From assembly GCF_900106075.1 (NCBI RefSeq), contig NZ_LT629794.1, positions 1,530,001 through 1,594,000 of the forward strand: a stretch of DNA of 64,000 nucleotides, in the 5' to 3' direction. Positions 38,392 through 48,576 of the stretch are shown here, in pieces (the stretch's first letter is position 1; every line of letters starts with the position of its first letter). This DNA comes from Polaribacter sp. Hel1_33_78 (GTDB lineage Bacteria; Bacteroidota; Bacteroidia; Flavobacteriales; Flavobacteriaceae). The notes under the pieces were generated by a model that was not told where the DNA came from, did no database searches, and was given only the letters and a program-made list of their open reading frames with translations. The position numbers were made by a program, and so were the translations under genes.

Positions 38392-39759
38392 ATGAAACCA
38401 AGCATCCCAAAAGGAACTAGAGATTTTTCGCCTACAGAGGTAGCCAATAGATCGTATATCATGAATACGATTAAAACCGCTTTTGAAGTATTCGGATTTC
38501 AACCGATTGAAACTCCTAGTTTTGAAAATTCATCAACTTTAATGGGTAAATATGGTGAGGAAGGTGATAGACTTATTTTTAAAATTTTAAATTCTGGGGA
38601 TTTTTTAGCAAAGGCAGATAAGAAGTTGTTAGAAGAAAAAAATAGCTTAAAATTAACTTCTCAAATTTCTGAAAAAGCATTGCGTTACGACTTAACAGTT
38701 CCTTTTGCAAGGTATGTTGTGCAACACCAAAATGAAATTACATTTCCTTTTAAACGGTATCAAGTGCAACCCGTTTGGAGAGCAGATAGACCACAAAAAG
38801 GACGTTTTAGAGAGTTTTTTCAATGTGATGCAGATGTTGTTGGCAGTAAATCTTTATGGCAAGAAGTCGAATTTATTCAATTATACGATACCGTTTTCAC
38901 CAAATTAGGTTTGGAAGGGACAACCATCAAAATGAATAATAGAAAAATACTTTCTGGTATTGCAGAAGTTATTGGCGCGCAAGATAAATTAATCGATTTT
39001 ACCGTCGCTTTAGATAAGTTAGATAAAATCGGTAGCGAAGGAGTCATTAAAGAATTGTTAGCAAAAGGAATAACAGAAGAAGCCATCGGAAAATTAACAC
39101 CATTATTTGATTTTTCTGGTTCTAATGCAGACAAGTTAGCTTCTTTAGAAAATATGTTACAAACATCAAAGGAAGGAAGTAGTGGAGTAGAAGAGTTACG
39201 ATTTGTAATTAACGCTATTGATGAATTAGGTTTAGAGTCTTCAACATTAGCAATAGATGTAACATTGGCAAGAGGTTTAAACTATTACACCGGAGCAATT
39301 TTTGAGGTCGCTGCTCCAGAATCGGTAAAAATGGGTTCTATTGGGGGTGGTGGAAGATATGATGATTTAACAGGTATCTTTGGTTTAAAAGATGTTTCTG
39401 GAGTAGGAATTTCTTTTGGATTGGATAGAATTTATTTGGTTTTAGAAGAATTAAGCTTGTTTAAGGAGGTTGCTTTACCAAAACCGAAAGTTATTTTTCT
39501 AAATTTTGATTCGGCTACAGATGCTGTTAAAATGAAAGCAATTAAAAGCTTGAGAGAACATGCTATAAAATCTGAGTATTATCCTGATTTAGGTGAAAGT
39601 AATAAACAGCAAAAACGACAATGGAAGTACATAACTAATAGAGAAATTGAATTCGTAGTTTCTAAAGTAGAAAATGATGTTTTTACTTTAAAAAATATGA
39701 ATTCAGCAAAGCAAATAAATTGCTCTTTATCCGAAATGATAAATATGTTGAAAGCATAA
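38392..39759 (+). CDS. hisS: Histidyl-tRNA synthetase
   Basis: 455 residues, class II synthetase. Motif 1 region KGTRDFSPTEVANR, motif 2 FREFFQCDADVVGS, histidine-specific loop LARGLNYYTGAIFE, motif 3 SVGISFGLDRIYLV (seen as GVGISFGLDRIYLVLE). The C-terminal anticodon-binding domain contains KPKVIFLNFDSATDAVKMKA. The length fits Bacteroidetes enzymes. The 200-bp gap upstream (38192-38391) holds no recognised gene and should contain the promoter. Confidence 0.97.
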   Translation: MKPSIPKGTRDFSPTEVANRSYIMNTIKTAFEVFGFQPIETPSFENSSTLMGKYGEEGDRLIFKILNSGDFLAKADKKLLEEKNSLKLTSQISEKALRYDLTVPFARYVVQHQNEITFPFKRYQVQPVWRADRPQKGRFREFFQCDADVVGSKSLWQEVEFIQLYDTVFTKLGLEGTTIKMNNRKILSGIAEVIGAQDKLIDFTVALDKLDKIGSEGVIKELLAKGITEEAIGKLTPLFDFSGSNADKLASLENMLQTSKEGSSGVEELRFVINAIDELGLESSTLAIDVTLARGLNYYTGAIFEVAAPESVKMGSIGGGGRYDDLTGIFGLKDVSGVGISFGLDRIYLVLEELSLFKEVALPKPKVIFLNFDSATDAVKMKAIKSLREHAIKSEYYPDLGESNKQQKRQWKYITNREIEFVVSKVENDVFTLKNMNSAKQINCSLSEMINMLKA

Positions 39760-39819
39760 AAAATTATAGTTTGATAGTTATAATTTATTATTAAACTGAA
39801 ATAATACGTTGTAAACGCT

Positions 39820-39827
39820 TAAATTTG
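39820..39827 (+). promoter_or_regulatory. Putative -7 box for folE (TAAATTTG)
   Basis: TAAATTTGCA matches the Bacteroidetes -7 consensus TAnnTTTG and lies 19 bp before the ATG at 39847 (40 bp before the ATG at 39868). A TTG occurs at 39810-39812 but is too close for a normal -33. Confidence 0.4.
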
Positions 39828-39846
39828 CATCCTAATTAAGATTGAA

Positions 39847-40536
39847 ATGTTTGAATTGAACAGCAAGATGAATGAAGAAAGAATTGAAGAAATAGGAGAG
39901 AACCATATAGGTACATCAGCCAAAACTCCATTGAGAGCAGACGCTTTTAATATTTCTGACGAAGAAAAAATAGAAAGGATTCAAGAAAGTGTAAAAGATA
40001 TTTTAAACACTTTAGGAATGGATTTAACAGATGACAGTTTACAAGGGACTCCTAAAAGAGTAGCAAAAGCTTTTGTAAATGAAATTTTTATGGGGTTAAA
40101 TCCTAAAAATATGCCAAAGCCATCAACATTCGACAATAATTACAATTATGGTGAAATGTTGGTAGAGAAGAATATAGTAGTGTATTCTACTTGCGAACAT
40201 CATTTATTACCAATAATCGGTAGAGCACATGTTGCCTATATTTCTGATGGGAAAGTAATTGGTCTTTCTAAGATGAATAGAATTGTAGAGTATTTTTCAA
40301 AAAGACCGCAAGTCCAAGAACGTTTAACAATGCAGGTGGTTCAGGCGATGCAAGAAGCTTTAGGAACGCAAGATGTTGCTTGCATTATAGATGCAAAACA
40401 TTTGTGTGTAAATTCTAGAGGAATTAAAGACATAGAAAGTTCTACGGTCACTGCAGAATTTGGAGGGAAGTTTAAAGAAAAAAATACGAAAAGAGAATTT
40501 TTAGATTATCTAAAAATGAATACAAGTTTTGATTGA
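39847..40536 (+). CDS. folE: GTP cyclohydrolase I (type IA)
   Basis: 229 residues from ATG 39847; an ATG at 39868 is a possible alternative and would remove MFELNSK. Makes 7,8-dihydroneopterin triphosphate for folate. Zinc ligands and active site: VVYSTCEHHLLPIIGRAHVA (Cys, His) and DAKHLCVNSRGIKDIES (second Cys). The family blocks GTPKRVAKAF and GLSKMNRIVEYFSKRPQVQE are intact, in contrast to the degenerate cyclohydrolase II domain of RibBA in this window. Ends before a good terminator. Confidence 0.96.
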   Translation: MFELNSKMNEERIEEIGENHIGTSAKTPLRADAFNISDEEKIERIQESVKDILNTLGMDLTDDSLQGTPKRVAKAFVNEIFMGLNPKNMPKPSTFDNNYNYGEMLVEKNIVVYSTCEHHLLPIIGRAHVAYISDGKVIGLSKMNRIVEYFSKRPQVQERLTMQVVQAMQEALGTQDVACIIDAKHLCVNSRGIKDIESSTVTAEFGGKFKEKNTKREFLDYLKMNTSFD

Positions 40537-40561
40537 TTTTTTCTAAAAAAGTATAAATATG

Positions 40562-40593
40562 AAAACTGTATATTTTTAATATACAGTTTTTTT
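40562..40593 (+). terminator. Rho-independent terminator after folE
   Basis: Perfect 12-bp stem AAAACTGTATAT / ATATACAGTTTT with a five-base loop, whose descending arm runs into TTTTTTT. It lies 25 bp after the folE stop. Confidence 0.85.
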
Positions 40594-40657
40594 AGATTAT
40601 AAGAATTTGTTGTGTTTTTGTATAGGTGGAACTGTGTGGTTTATGGTATAAAGAAAT

Positions 40658-40665
40658 TAGGTTTG
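40658..40665 (+). promoter_or_regulatory. Putative -7 box for the glucan locus (TAGGTTTG)
   Basis: TAGGTTTG fits TAnnTTTG and lies 22 bp before the ATG at 40688. With the folE terminator just upstream, this is the likely start of the two-gene polysaccharide transcript. Confidence 0.45.
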
Positions 40666-40687
40666 TAACTTCTAAAAAACTAACTTC

Positions 40688-43600
40688 ATGAATAAACTTT
40701 TTAAATACTTAATTTTTACTTATTTTTTTATTTCAAGCTTTTCTTTATTTTCACAAGCACCAACATCAAACGCACCAATACCAATAGATCGTGAAACTTT
40801 AGACGTTATTTCTATCTTTAGTGATTCCTATGATAATATAACTGGAGCAAATTACAATCCAGATTGGCAACAAAGTGGTCTTACCACAGCAGATACTGAT
40901 TTTCAACCAACGGGTTCTGGAAATTCAGTTTTGGCTTATACAAACTTTAATTATCAAGGAATAGAATTTAATTCAGTTCAAGATTTAACTTCTATGGAAT
41001 ATTTACATTTAGATATTTGGACTGTAAACGGAGTAATTCCTAGTATAACGGTTATAAGTTCAGGAGCAGAAATTCCTCATACACTTTCAAATAAAGATGG
41101 TGAGTGGCAAAGTCTTGAAGTACCTGTTGTTGGTATTACAGGTGATATTTCAAAAGCAATTCAATTAAAATTTACGGGTGGTAATGGAGTTACTATGGAT
41201 ATATATATTGATAATATATATTTTTATAAAAATGCAACAGAAGAAGGAAAAGATGCTACTTTAAGTGCTTTAGAAGTAAATGGAACTTCAGTTGCAGATT
41301 TTTCTCCTAATACTGAATCTTATTTGATGGCTTTACCAGGAGGAACAACTCAGGTGCCCCAAATTACTTTGGCAACAACAACAGATGCCTCAGCTTCAAT
41401 AGTAATTGCACAGGCATCTTCTATTCCTGATGAAGCTAGTGTTATAGTAACATCACAAGATGGTTCAACTACTAAAACGTATAATGTATCTTTCCATATT
41501 GGAGCACCAAACACAAATGCACCAACGCCACCAGATCGTGAAACTTTGGATGTCATTTCAATTTTTAGTGATTCTTATGAAAATATAACTGGTGCAAATT
41601 ACAATCCATATTGGCAACAAAATGGTTTTAATACAGCAAATTCTAATTTTCAACCTTCAGGTTCTGGAAATGCAGTGCTTGCATACACTAACTTTAATTA
41701 TCAAGGAATAGAATTTAATTCAGTTCAAGATTTAACTTCTATGGAGTTTTTACACCTAGATATTTGGACTGTAAATGGCGTAGCCCCAAGCATAACCGTT
41801 ATTAGTTCAGGAGCAGAAATTCCTCATTCAATGCCAAATGGAGATGGTAAATGGCAAAGCATAGATATTCCAATAGGTGGTATTACTGGAAATATTACTA
41901 GAGCAATTCAATTAAAATTTACTGGAGGTAATGGTTTTACTACTGAAATTTATGTTGATAACATATATTTTTATAAAAGACCTACGGCTAATGGAAAGGA
42001 TGCTACTCTTAGTGCGTTAAAAGTAAATGGAACTTCAGTTACTGGATTTTCACCAAACTCCGAAGCATATTTAATGGCATTACCTGGAGGTACAACTCAA
42101 ATACCTCAAGTTACTTTAGCAACAACTGCAGATACAGCAGCTTCTAAAGTAATTACACAAGCACCTTCTATTCCTGGTGATGCTACGATTTTAGTAACAT
42201 CGCAAGATGGTTCAACTTCTAAAACTTATAAAGTTTCCTTTTTTATTGGAGCACCACATATTAATGCACCAATCCCACCTGTTCGTAATTCTTTAGATGT
42301 AATTTCAGTCTTTAGTGATGCTTACAATAATATAACTGGTGCAAATTACAATCCAGATTGGCAACAAACAGGTTTTATTTCTGCAAATACTAATTTTCAA
42401 CCTACTGGTTCAGGAAATGCCGTTTTGTCTTATACAAATTTTAATTATCAAGGAATAGAATTGAATTCGGTTCAAGATTTAACAGGTATGGAGTTTTTAC
42501 ATATAGATATGTGGACTGTGAAAGAGGTACAACCAACTGTTGCAGTTTTAAGCTCCGGAACAGAAATTCCTCATTCAATTTCAAATGGAGATGGTAAATG
42601 GCAAAGTATAGATATCCCAGTTGCGGGTATTACAGGTGATATTACAAGAGCTGTTCATTTAATGTTTAATGGAGGTGATGGTTCACCCAGTGCTATTTAT
42701 GTAGATAATATATATTTTTATAAAAGTCCAACAGCAGCTGGAAAAGATGCAACTTTAAGTGCGTTAAACGTAAATGGTAGTTCAGTTTCAGGATTTAAAC
42801 CAAATTCAGAATCTTATTTGATGGCTTTACCTGGAGGAACAACGCAAGTACCTCAAATTACGTTGGCAGCAACAGCAGATGCTTCCGCTTCAAAAGTAAT
42901 TTCACAAGCTTCTTCAATTCCTGGTGATGCAACTGTTGTAGTAACATCGCAAGATGGTTCTGCTACAAAAACGTATAAAGTATCTTTTTATATTGGAGCA
43001 CCAAATATAAATGCACCAACCCCACTAGTTCGAAATGCTTTGGATGTAATTTCTGTTTATAGTGATGCTTACAACAATATATCTGGTGCAAATTATAATC
43101 CAGATTGGCAACAAAGTGGTTTTAATTCCGCAAAAGCAGATTTTCAACCTACAGGCTCTGGAAATGCAGTACTTGCATACACAAATTTTAGTTATCAAGG
43201 TATAGAATTTAATTCTGTTCAAGATTTAACTTCTATGGAATTTTTACACTTAGATATATGGACTGTAAATGGAGTAATTCCGAGTATAGCTGTCCTAAGT
43301 TCAGGTACAGAAATTCCTCATAAAATACAAAACGGAGATGGTGAATGGCAAAGCATAGATATCCCTGTTGCAGGTATAACAGCCGATATTACAAAAGCTG
43401 TTCATTTAAAATTCATTGGAGGTAATGGTTTTTCAAATGATATTTATGTAGACAATATATATTTCTGGAAAGCATCATCACTCGGAACAGATGATGTTGA
43501 AATTTTAAACTTTAAAGCTTTTCCTAATCCTTCTCAGAATAGTTGGACAATAAAAACTGATATTGGGAATATTACATCTATTAAAGTATTTGACTTGCAA

Positions 43601-43735
43601 GGTAAAAATGTGTTTTCATCAATACCTAATAAAATCACAGCTGTTATAGATGGATCTAATTTAAAAAGTGGACTTTATTTTGCTCAAATAAAAACATTAT
43701 ATAGTGTTAAGCTCATTAAGCTTATTAAAAAGTAG
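40688..43735 (+). CDS. Four-repeat secreted glycan-binding-like protein with type IX sorting domain
   Basis: 1015 residues. Signal peptide about 1-23 (ends FISSFSLFSQ). Four copies of a ~145-residue domain begin at DRETLDVISIFSDSYDNI and relatives and contain YTNFNYQGIEFNSVQDL, LHLDIWTVNG, IYVDNIYFYK. Three ~95-residue cadherin-like beta-sandwich linkers (GKDATLSALEVNGTSV to SQDGSTTKTYNVSF) separate them. The copies start at 40787, 41534, 42281 and 43028, so the period is exactly 747 bp. The end (ILNFKAFPNPSQNSW to IKLIKK) is a type A type IX sorting domain, so the protein is exported across the outer membrane. The large domain resembles beta-sandwich carbohydrate-binding modules that accompany laminarinases; binding is inferred from the GH81 gene 65 bp downstream. 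Confidence 0.85.
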   Translation: MNKLFKYLIFTYFFISSFSLFSQAPTSNAPIPIDRETLDVISIFSDSYDNITGANYNPDWQQSGLTTADTDFQPTGSGNSVLAYTNFNYQGIEFNSVQDLTSMEYLHLDIWTVNGVIPSITVISSGAEIPHTLSNKDGEWQSLEVPVVGITGDISKAIQLKFTGGNGVTMDIYIDNIYFYKNATEEGKDATLSALEVNGTSVADFSPNTESYLMALPGGTTQVPQITLATTTDASASIVIAQASSIPDEASVIVTSQDGSTTKTYNVSFHIGAPNTNAPTPPDRETLDVISIFSDSYENITGANYNPYWQQNGFNTANSNFQPSGSGNAVLAYTNFNYQGIEFNSVQDLTSMEFLHLDIWTVNGVAPSITVISSGAEIPHSMPNGDGKWQSIDIPIGGITGNITRAIQLKFTGGNGFTTEIYVDNIYFYKRPTANGKDATLSALKVNGTSVTGFSPNSEAYLMALPGGTTQIPQVTLATTADTAASKVITQAPSIPGDATILVTSQDGSTSKTYKVSFFIGAPHINAPIPPVRNSLDVISVFSDAYNNITGANYNPDWQQTGFISANTNFQPTGSGNAVLSYTNFNYQGIELNSVQDLTGMEFLHIDMWTVKEVQPTVAVLSSGTEIPHSISNGDGKWQSIDIPVAGITGDITRAVHLMFNGGDGSPSAIYVDNIYFYKSPTAAGKDATLSALNVNGSSVSGFKPNSESYLMALPGGTTQVPQITLAATADASASKVISQASSIPGDATVVVTSQDGSATKTYKVSFYIGAPNINAPTPLVRNALDVISVYSDAYNNISGANYNPDWQQSGFNSAKADFQPTGSGNAVLAYTNFSYQGIEFNSVQDLTSMEFLHLDIWTVNGVIPSIAVLSSGTEIPHKIQNGDGEWQSIDIPVAGITADITKAVHLKFIGGNGFSNDIYVDNIYFWKASSLGTDDVEILNFKAFPNPSQNSWTIKTDIGNITSIKVFDLQGKNVFSSIPNKITAVIDGSNLKSGLYFAQIKTLYSVKLIKLIKK
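40787..43470 (+). repeat. Four in-frame internal repeats with a 747-bp period
   Basis: The conserved start codon group (GAT CGT / GTT CGT or CGA) recurs at 40787, 41534, 42281 and 43028, each 747 bp apart. Long stretches of the copies are nearly the same at DNA level, for example the TACACTAACTTTAATTATCA-like segment. The fourth copy lacks the cadherin-like linker and goes straight to the sorting domain. Confidence 0.9.
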
Positions 43736-43800
43736 ATTACTTAATTAAACGTATAATACTAATTTTATTTCAAGAAAATTAAATTAAAAACATAACATTT

Positions 43801-46800
43801 ATGAATCAAATAGTTAGAAAAATAGTTTTTATTTTTGTAGTATTATTTTATGCTTTTTCCTTTTTAGCGCAAACAACTCAAGTTGGTAGCGCTAGCTATA
43901 CCAATTCACATCCAGGGGCAGATGCCGCGGGTAGAAATGGTTTTCCATCAGGATCACCTCAATTAAGCGGAAATGCTATTGGTAAACCAGTTCCTACCAA
44001 CGATTGGTGGTCTAAATTGGTTAAAGAAAATCATGCAGATAATTTATTTAATTATCCCATGACTATGAAAACTACTAATACGGGTTTAATTGTTACATAC
44101 ATCCCATTTGGTGTCATCGGAGATTCAGCTCCAATAGAGGTAGGTATTACAGGTTTAAATACCAGTAAAGCTTCGGTTTCAGATTATTCAGACTGGACTG
44201 TCTCTATGAATTGGAAGGATTCAAACCACGAGTTAAAAGCTACTTCAGGAATTGGAATGCCTTTTTTATATTTTGAAAAAGATGCGGATGATATCGTAGA
44301 AATTAAAGTAAATTCAGGATCAGCTAGTATTTCAAACGAAATTTTAATTATAGAAAATGCAACAAGTGGCGCAGATTTTGTTTTTTATGCGCCTTTTGGA
44401 AGCACTTGGTCACAATCCGGAAAAATTTATACTTCGATCTTAAATGGTAAAGATTATTGGTCTATGGCAATGTTACCACAAAATACAAGTAATGTAAGTG
44501 TTGTAGCTCAAGACTTTAAGAAATATGCGTATATATTTCCTTCAAAAAGTTCAACATCTTGGAGTTATGATGAAAATAATGCAAAAGTAACAACTACATT
44601 CTCCGTAGATACAGATATAAAAGAAGGTACGAATTCTAATATGCTGCTAGGATTATTGCCTCATCAGTGGAATAATTTAAGTTCTAATTCACCAACACCT
44701 AATACATATGCATATAGTTCTGTAAGAGGAGCGTTAAACATGCTAGATGGTAATACTTTTACTGTAGAAAATACCTATAAAGGTATTTTACCGACAATTC
44801 CTTACCTGGCAAATTATAGCGCAGGTTTTAGTCCATCTGATTTAGATGCTAAAATTTCTCAAATAGAGAATGATGGTTTAGCAACTTGGACAGATTCTTA
44901 TAATGAAGGACAAGTAATGAATAGACTAATTCAAACCGCAAGAATAGCAGATCAAACAGGTGATATTGCAGCAAGAAATAAAATGATCGCTACAGTAAAA
45001 GAAAGATTAGAAGATTGGTTAACTTATGAGTCAGGAGAGGTAGCTTTCTTATTTTATTATAATACTAATTGGTCTGCATTGTTAGGCTATCCTGCAGGTC
45101 ATGGACAAGATAATAATATTAATGATCACCATTTTCATTGGGGATATTTTATTCATGCTGCCGCTTTTATGGAGCAATTTGAGCCGGGGTGGTCTACAAA
45201 GTGGGGAGACATGATTAATATTCTAATCAGAGATGCAGCTTCAATCGATAGAAATGATACACAATTTCCATTTTTAAGAAATTTTAGTCCTTATGCAGGT
45301 CATAGTTGGGCAAATGGATTTGCAACTTTTCCACAAGGAAATGATCAAGAATCTACTTCAGAAAGTATGCAATTTGCCTCTTCATTAATTCATTGGGGAA
45401 CTATCACAGAAAATAATAGTATAAGAGATTTGGGAATTTATATTTATACGACAGAACAAACGGCCATAGAAGAATATTGGTTTGACGTTTATGAACGGAA
45501 TTTTCAAGCAAATCAGCAATACAGTTTGGTGTCAAGAGTTTGGGGAAATTCTTATGATAATGGAACATTTTGGACGGCAGATATAGCTGCAGCTTATGGT
45601 ATAGAAATGTATCCCATTCATGGAGGTTCTTTTTATTTAGGACACAATCAAGAATATTCTAAAAAGCTTTGGACAGAAATTGCATCAAATACAGGTGTTT
45701 TAAGTAAAGAGGATAATGATAATTTATGGCATGATACCTACTGGAAATATTTATCATTTACAAATCCTCAAGCCGCAGTTGATTTATATAATGCATATCC
45801 AGAAAGAAATTTAAAGTTTGGTATTTCTGATGCTCAAACGTATCATTGGTTGCACGGTGTTAATGCTATGGGTGTAGTAGATGCCTCAATTACGGCAAAT
45901 TATCCTATTGCTTTGGTTTTTAATCAAAACGGAGAAAATACATATGTGGCACACAATTATTCAGATTCCGAAATTACTGTTTCATTTTCTGATGGTTTTC
46001 AATTGACGGTTCCCGCAAATCAAATGAGAACAAATAGAGATGTTGATGCAAGTGGAGTTTTGTCCTCAGACTTCGACCAAGCTTTTCCTAACGGTAGTGT
46101 AAATTTATCTGTAACCACCTCTGGAAATGGTATTACTAAAGTAGCCTTTTATGACGGTGAAAATTTAATTGCAGAAGATACAGCTGCACCTTTTGCTATA
46201 AAAGCTGCAGATTTAACATTGGGTGTTCACGGTTTTTATGCTAAAATTTATGTTGATAATCAGTTTAATGTCTCAAATATTATAAACGTTCAAGTGGGTG
46301 AGCAGATTCCTTATTCAGGAAGTGCTATTTCAATTCCAGGTACTATTGAAGCTGGTTTTTACGATAAATTTGAAGGAGGAATAGGACAAAACATATCATA
46401 TATAGATAACTCTATTGGAAATAATGGAGATTTTAGAACTGGAGAAAATGTGGATGCTATTTCCGTAAATGGAGAAGGCGCAACAGTCGGTTGGACTGGT
46501 GCTGGTGAATGGATGGAGTACACGGTTAATGTTGAAACAGCTGGTCTTTATGACCTAAGTTATAGAGCTGCCTCTGGTAATTCTAATGGAGGAGGCCCAT
46601 TCTATTTTGAAATAGAAGGAAAGAAAGTAAGTCCAAGTATTTCAGTTCCAAATTCTAACGACTGGGAAAATTGGACAACAAATAGTGCTTCTAATATTGC
46701 ATTAACAAAAGGTGAGCATGTGCTGCGCTTATTTATTGAAAGTGGAGAATTTAATTTAGGTAAAATGACTTTTAGCTATAAAGAATCATTACCATTCGTA

Positions 46801-48555
46801 CCTCCAGTTGCTGATGCAGGCACAAATGTTTCTGTAATATTGCCAAATTCAACAGGAATTTTAGATGGTTCCTCAAGTTATGACCTAGAAGGCGAAACTA
46901 TTACCTATAAATGGGAACAGATATACGGCCCCTCAATTATAAATTTTGATAATACCACAATTGCATCCCCAAATATTTCTAATTTAGAAGATGGCGTGTA
47001 TAAGTTAAAATTAACTGTTAGTGATGGTACTTACACCGATTTTGATGAGGTTTTAATTCTTGTTTCTGCAGAAGGGAATCTAAGCCCTTCAATTTCGATA
47101 ACTTCACCAAGCAATGAATCTTCTTTTAAAGAAGGGCAGGATATCAATATAACAACAATTGCTACCGATTTAGATGGCAGTATTATAATAGTAGAGTTTT
47201 TTGATGGCTCTCAAAAAATAGGAGAAGATACAACTGCTCCTTTTAGTTTAGTTTGGCCTACTGCCGCTATTGGAAATCATGAAATTACTGCGGTAGCCAC
47301 TGATAATATGGCTGCTAAAACAACATCTGCAGCAGTAAATATTACCGTTTCTGAAGAAAAATTATGCTCTGAAACTTCTACTGAAGCGCAGCAGGGAAGT
47401 TTTTCACAAGGGTATGAGGTGACTTTTGAGACTGTGGGTTCAAGCGTAACAATTACATTTAAATTGTTAGATAATAACAAAGCGGGGGTTATTGCGTATT
47501 TATGGAAGCAATCTCCTTTCTCTGAAACTCAATTAGCAGAGGTTGGTGATTTAACTTTTTCTAAGACCATTAGTGGTTTTACAACAGGAGAAACATTAAG
47601 TTATGCTTGTAAATTTGCTTATGCAGGAGGTTTAGCCGCTACAAAATATTTTAATTATGTAGTAGGAGATAATTGTTCAGGCAGTGCCTCTGATGTAACG
47701 GCTCCAGAAAATTTTACAGCTTCTCTTGGAAACATAACTGCTAATAGTGTTGAATTATTATTAAAGGCTTCAGACGGTTCAGGTAAGGTAATTTATGATA
47801 TTTCTTACGGCAGTTCCTCAGAATCAATAAGCGGAGATTCAGGGGTTCAAAAAGCTTATATTGTAAATAGTTTGACGCCAGAAACATTGTATTCTTTCGC
47901 TATTTCGGCAAAAGATTTGTCTGGGAACATCGCTTTAAATAATCCATTAAACTTGCAAGCAACAACCCTGGGGAGTTCTAATTCTCAATGTATTGGAACT
48001 GATAGTGATGCAACTCAGGGGTCTTTTTCAATAGGCTATAATTATGAATTTGAAACCAATGGCACAGATGTTACAATTACATTTGAGTTATTAGATACAG
48101 ATAAATCTGATGTTGGTGCTTATTTATGGGAAGAGTCACCATTTTCGGAAACTACCATGAATGCCGTTTCTGGGAAAAAGTTTTCCAAAACAATTACTGG
48201 TTTAACGAACGGACAAACTATCAGCTATGCTTGTAAATTTGCTTTTGCCGGAGGTCTAGCGGTAACTAAATATTTATCATATACGGTTGGAAATAATTGT
48301 GCTTTAAATGTTGAAAATAATAAGTGGACACAAGCTGTTCATTTATATCCTAATCCGGTTAAAAATGTGCTGCGTATTGTTTCACCAATTAAGACAATAA
48401 TTAAAGTTGAAATTTATTCAGTAGTCGGAAAAAAGGAACTAGAGTTCAATAGAAATCAAGAAAAATTGAATATTGAAGAATTATCCAGCGGATTGTATTT
48501 GATAAAAATTTCATCTATTGAAGGAAGTTTTACAACAAAATTTATCAAAGAATAA
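43801..48555 (+). CDS. Modular GH81 endo-beta-1,3-glucanase (laminarinase type) with CBM6, PKD, Fn3 and type IX sorting domain
   Basis: 1584 residues. Signal peptide ~1-24. GH81 catalytic domain ~30-747: start PTNDWWSKLV, NPxAxYPM-like NLFNYPMTMK, the INDHHFHWGYFIHAAAFMEQ block with the catalytic Asp region, GNDQESTSESMQFASSL with the catalytic Glu pair, and QTYHWLHGVNAMG. Then an Ig-like domain (~750-835), a CBM6 (~839-998; GTIEAGFYDKFEGG, GEWMEYTVNVETAG), a PKD-like domain (~1000-1092), another Ig-like domain (~1093-1187), a ~105-residue Cys-bounded module (~1188-1292), an Fn3 domain (~1299-1390), a second copy of the Cys module (~1396-1500) and a type A sorting domain (HLYPNPVKN to TTKFIKE). 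It would cleave laminarin-like beta-1,3-glucan at the cell surface or outside. No SusC/SusD pair is next to it. Confidence 0.9.
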   Translation: MNQIVRKIVFIFVVLFYAFSFLAQTTQVGSASYTNSHPGADAAGRNGFPSGSPQLSGNAIGKPVPTNDWWSKLVKENHADNLFNYPMTMKTTNTGLIVTYIPFGVIGDSAPIEVGITGLNTSKASVSDYSDWTVSMNWKDSNHELKATSGIGMPFLYFEKDADDIVEIKVNSGSASISNEILIIENATSGADFVFYAPFGSTWSQSGKIYTSILNGKDYWSMAMLPQNTSNVSVVAQDFKKYAYIFPSKSSTSWSYDENNAKVTTTFSVDTDIKEGTNSNMLLGLLPHQWNNLSSNSPTPNTYAYSSVRGALNMLDGNTFTVENTYKGILPTIPYLANYSAGFSPSDLDAKISQIENDGLATWTDSYNEGQVMNRLIQTARIADQTGDIAARNKMIATVKERLEDWLTYESGEVAFLFYYNTNWSALLGYPAGHGQDNNINDHHFHWGYFIHAAAFMEQFEPGWSTKWGDMINILIRDAASIDRNDTQFPFLRNFSPYAGHSWANGFATFPQGNDQESTSESMQFASSLIHWGTITENNSIRDLGIYIYTTEQTAIEEYWFDVYERNFQANQQYSLVSRVWGNSYDNGTFWTADIAAAYGIEMYPIHGGSFYLGHNQEYSKKLWTEIASNTGVLSKEDNDNLWHDTYWKYLSFTNPQAAVDLYNAYPERNLKFGISDAQTYHWLHGVNAMGVVDASITANYPIALVFNQNGENTYVAHNYSDSEITVSFSDGFQLTVPANQMRTNRDVDASGVLSSDFDQAFPNGSVNLSVTTSGNGITKVAFYDGENLIAEDTAAPFAIKAADLTLGVHGFYAKIYVDNQFNVSNIINVQVGEQIPYSGSAISIPGTIEAGFYDKFEGGIGQNISYIDNSIGNNGDFRTGENVDAISVNGEGATVGWTGAGEWMEYTVNVETAGLYDLSYRAASGNSNGGGPFYFEIEGKKVSPSISVPNSNDWENWTTNSASNIALTKGEHVLRLFIESGEFNLGKMTFSYKESLPFVPPVADAGTNVSVILPNSTGILDGSSSYDLEGETITYKWEQIYGPSIINFDNTTIASPNISNLEDGVYKLKLTVSDGTYTDFDEVLILVSAEGNLSPSISITSPSNESSFKEGQDINITTIATDLDGSIIIVEFFDGSQKIGEDTTAPFSLVWPTAAIGNHEITAVATDNMAAKTTSAAVNITVSEEKLCSETSTEAQQGSFSQGYEVTFETVGSSVTITFKLLDNNKAGVIAYLWKQSPFSETQLAEVGDLTFSKTISGFTTGETLSYACKFAYAGGLAATKYFNYVVGDNCSGSASDVTAPENFTASLGNITANSVELLLKASDGSGKVIYDISYGSSSESISGDSGVQKAYIVNSLTPETLYSFAISAKDLSGNIALNNPLNLQATTLGSSNSQCIGTDSDATQGSFSIGYNYEFETNGTDVTITFELLDTDKSDVGAYLWEESPFSETTMNAVSGKKFSKTITGLTNGQTISYACKFAFAGGLAVTKYLSYTVGNNCALNVENNKWTQAVHLYPNPVKNVLRIVSPIKTIIKVEIYSVVGKKELEFNRNQEKLNIEELSSGLYLIKISSIEGSFTTKFIKE

Positions 48556-48576
48556 TCCTAGAAGTAAAATGTAAAG

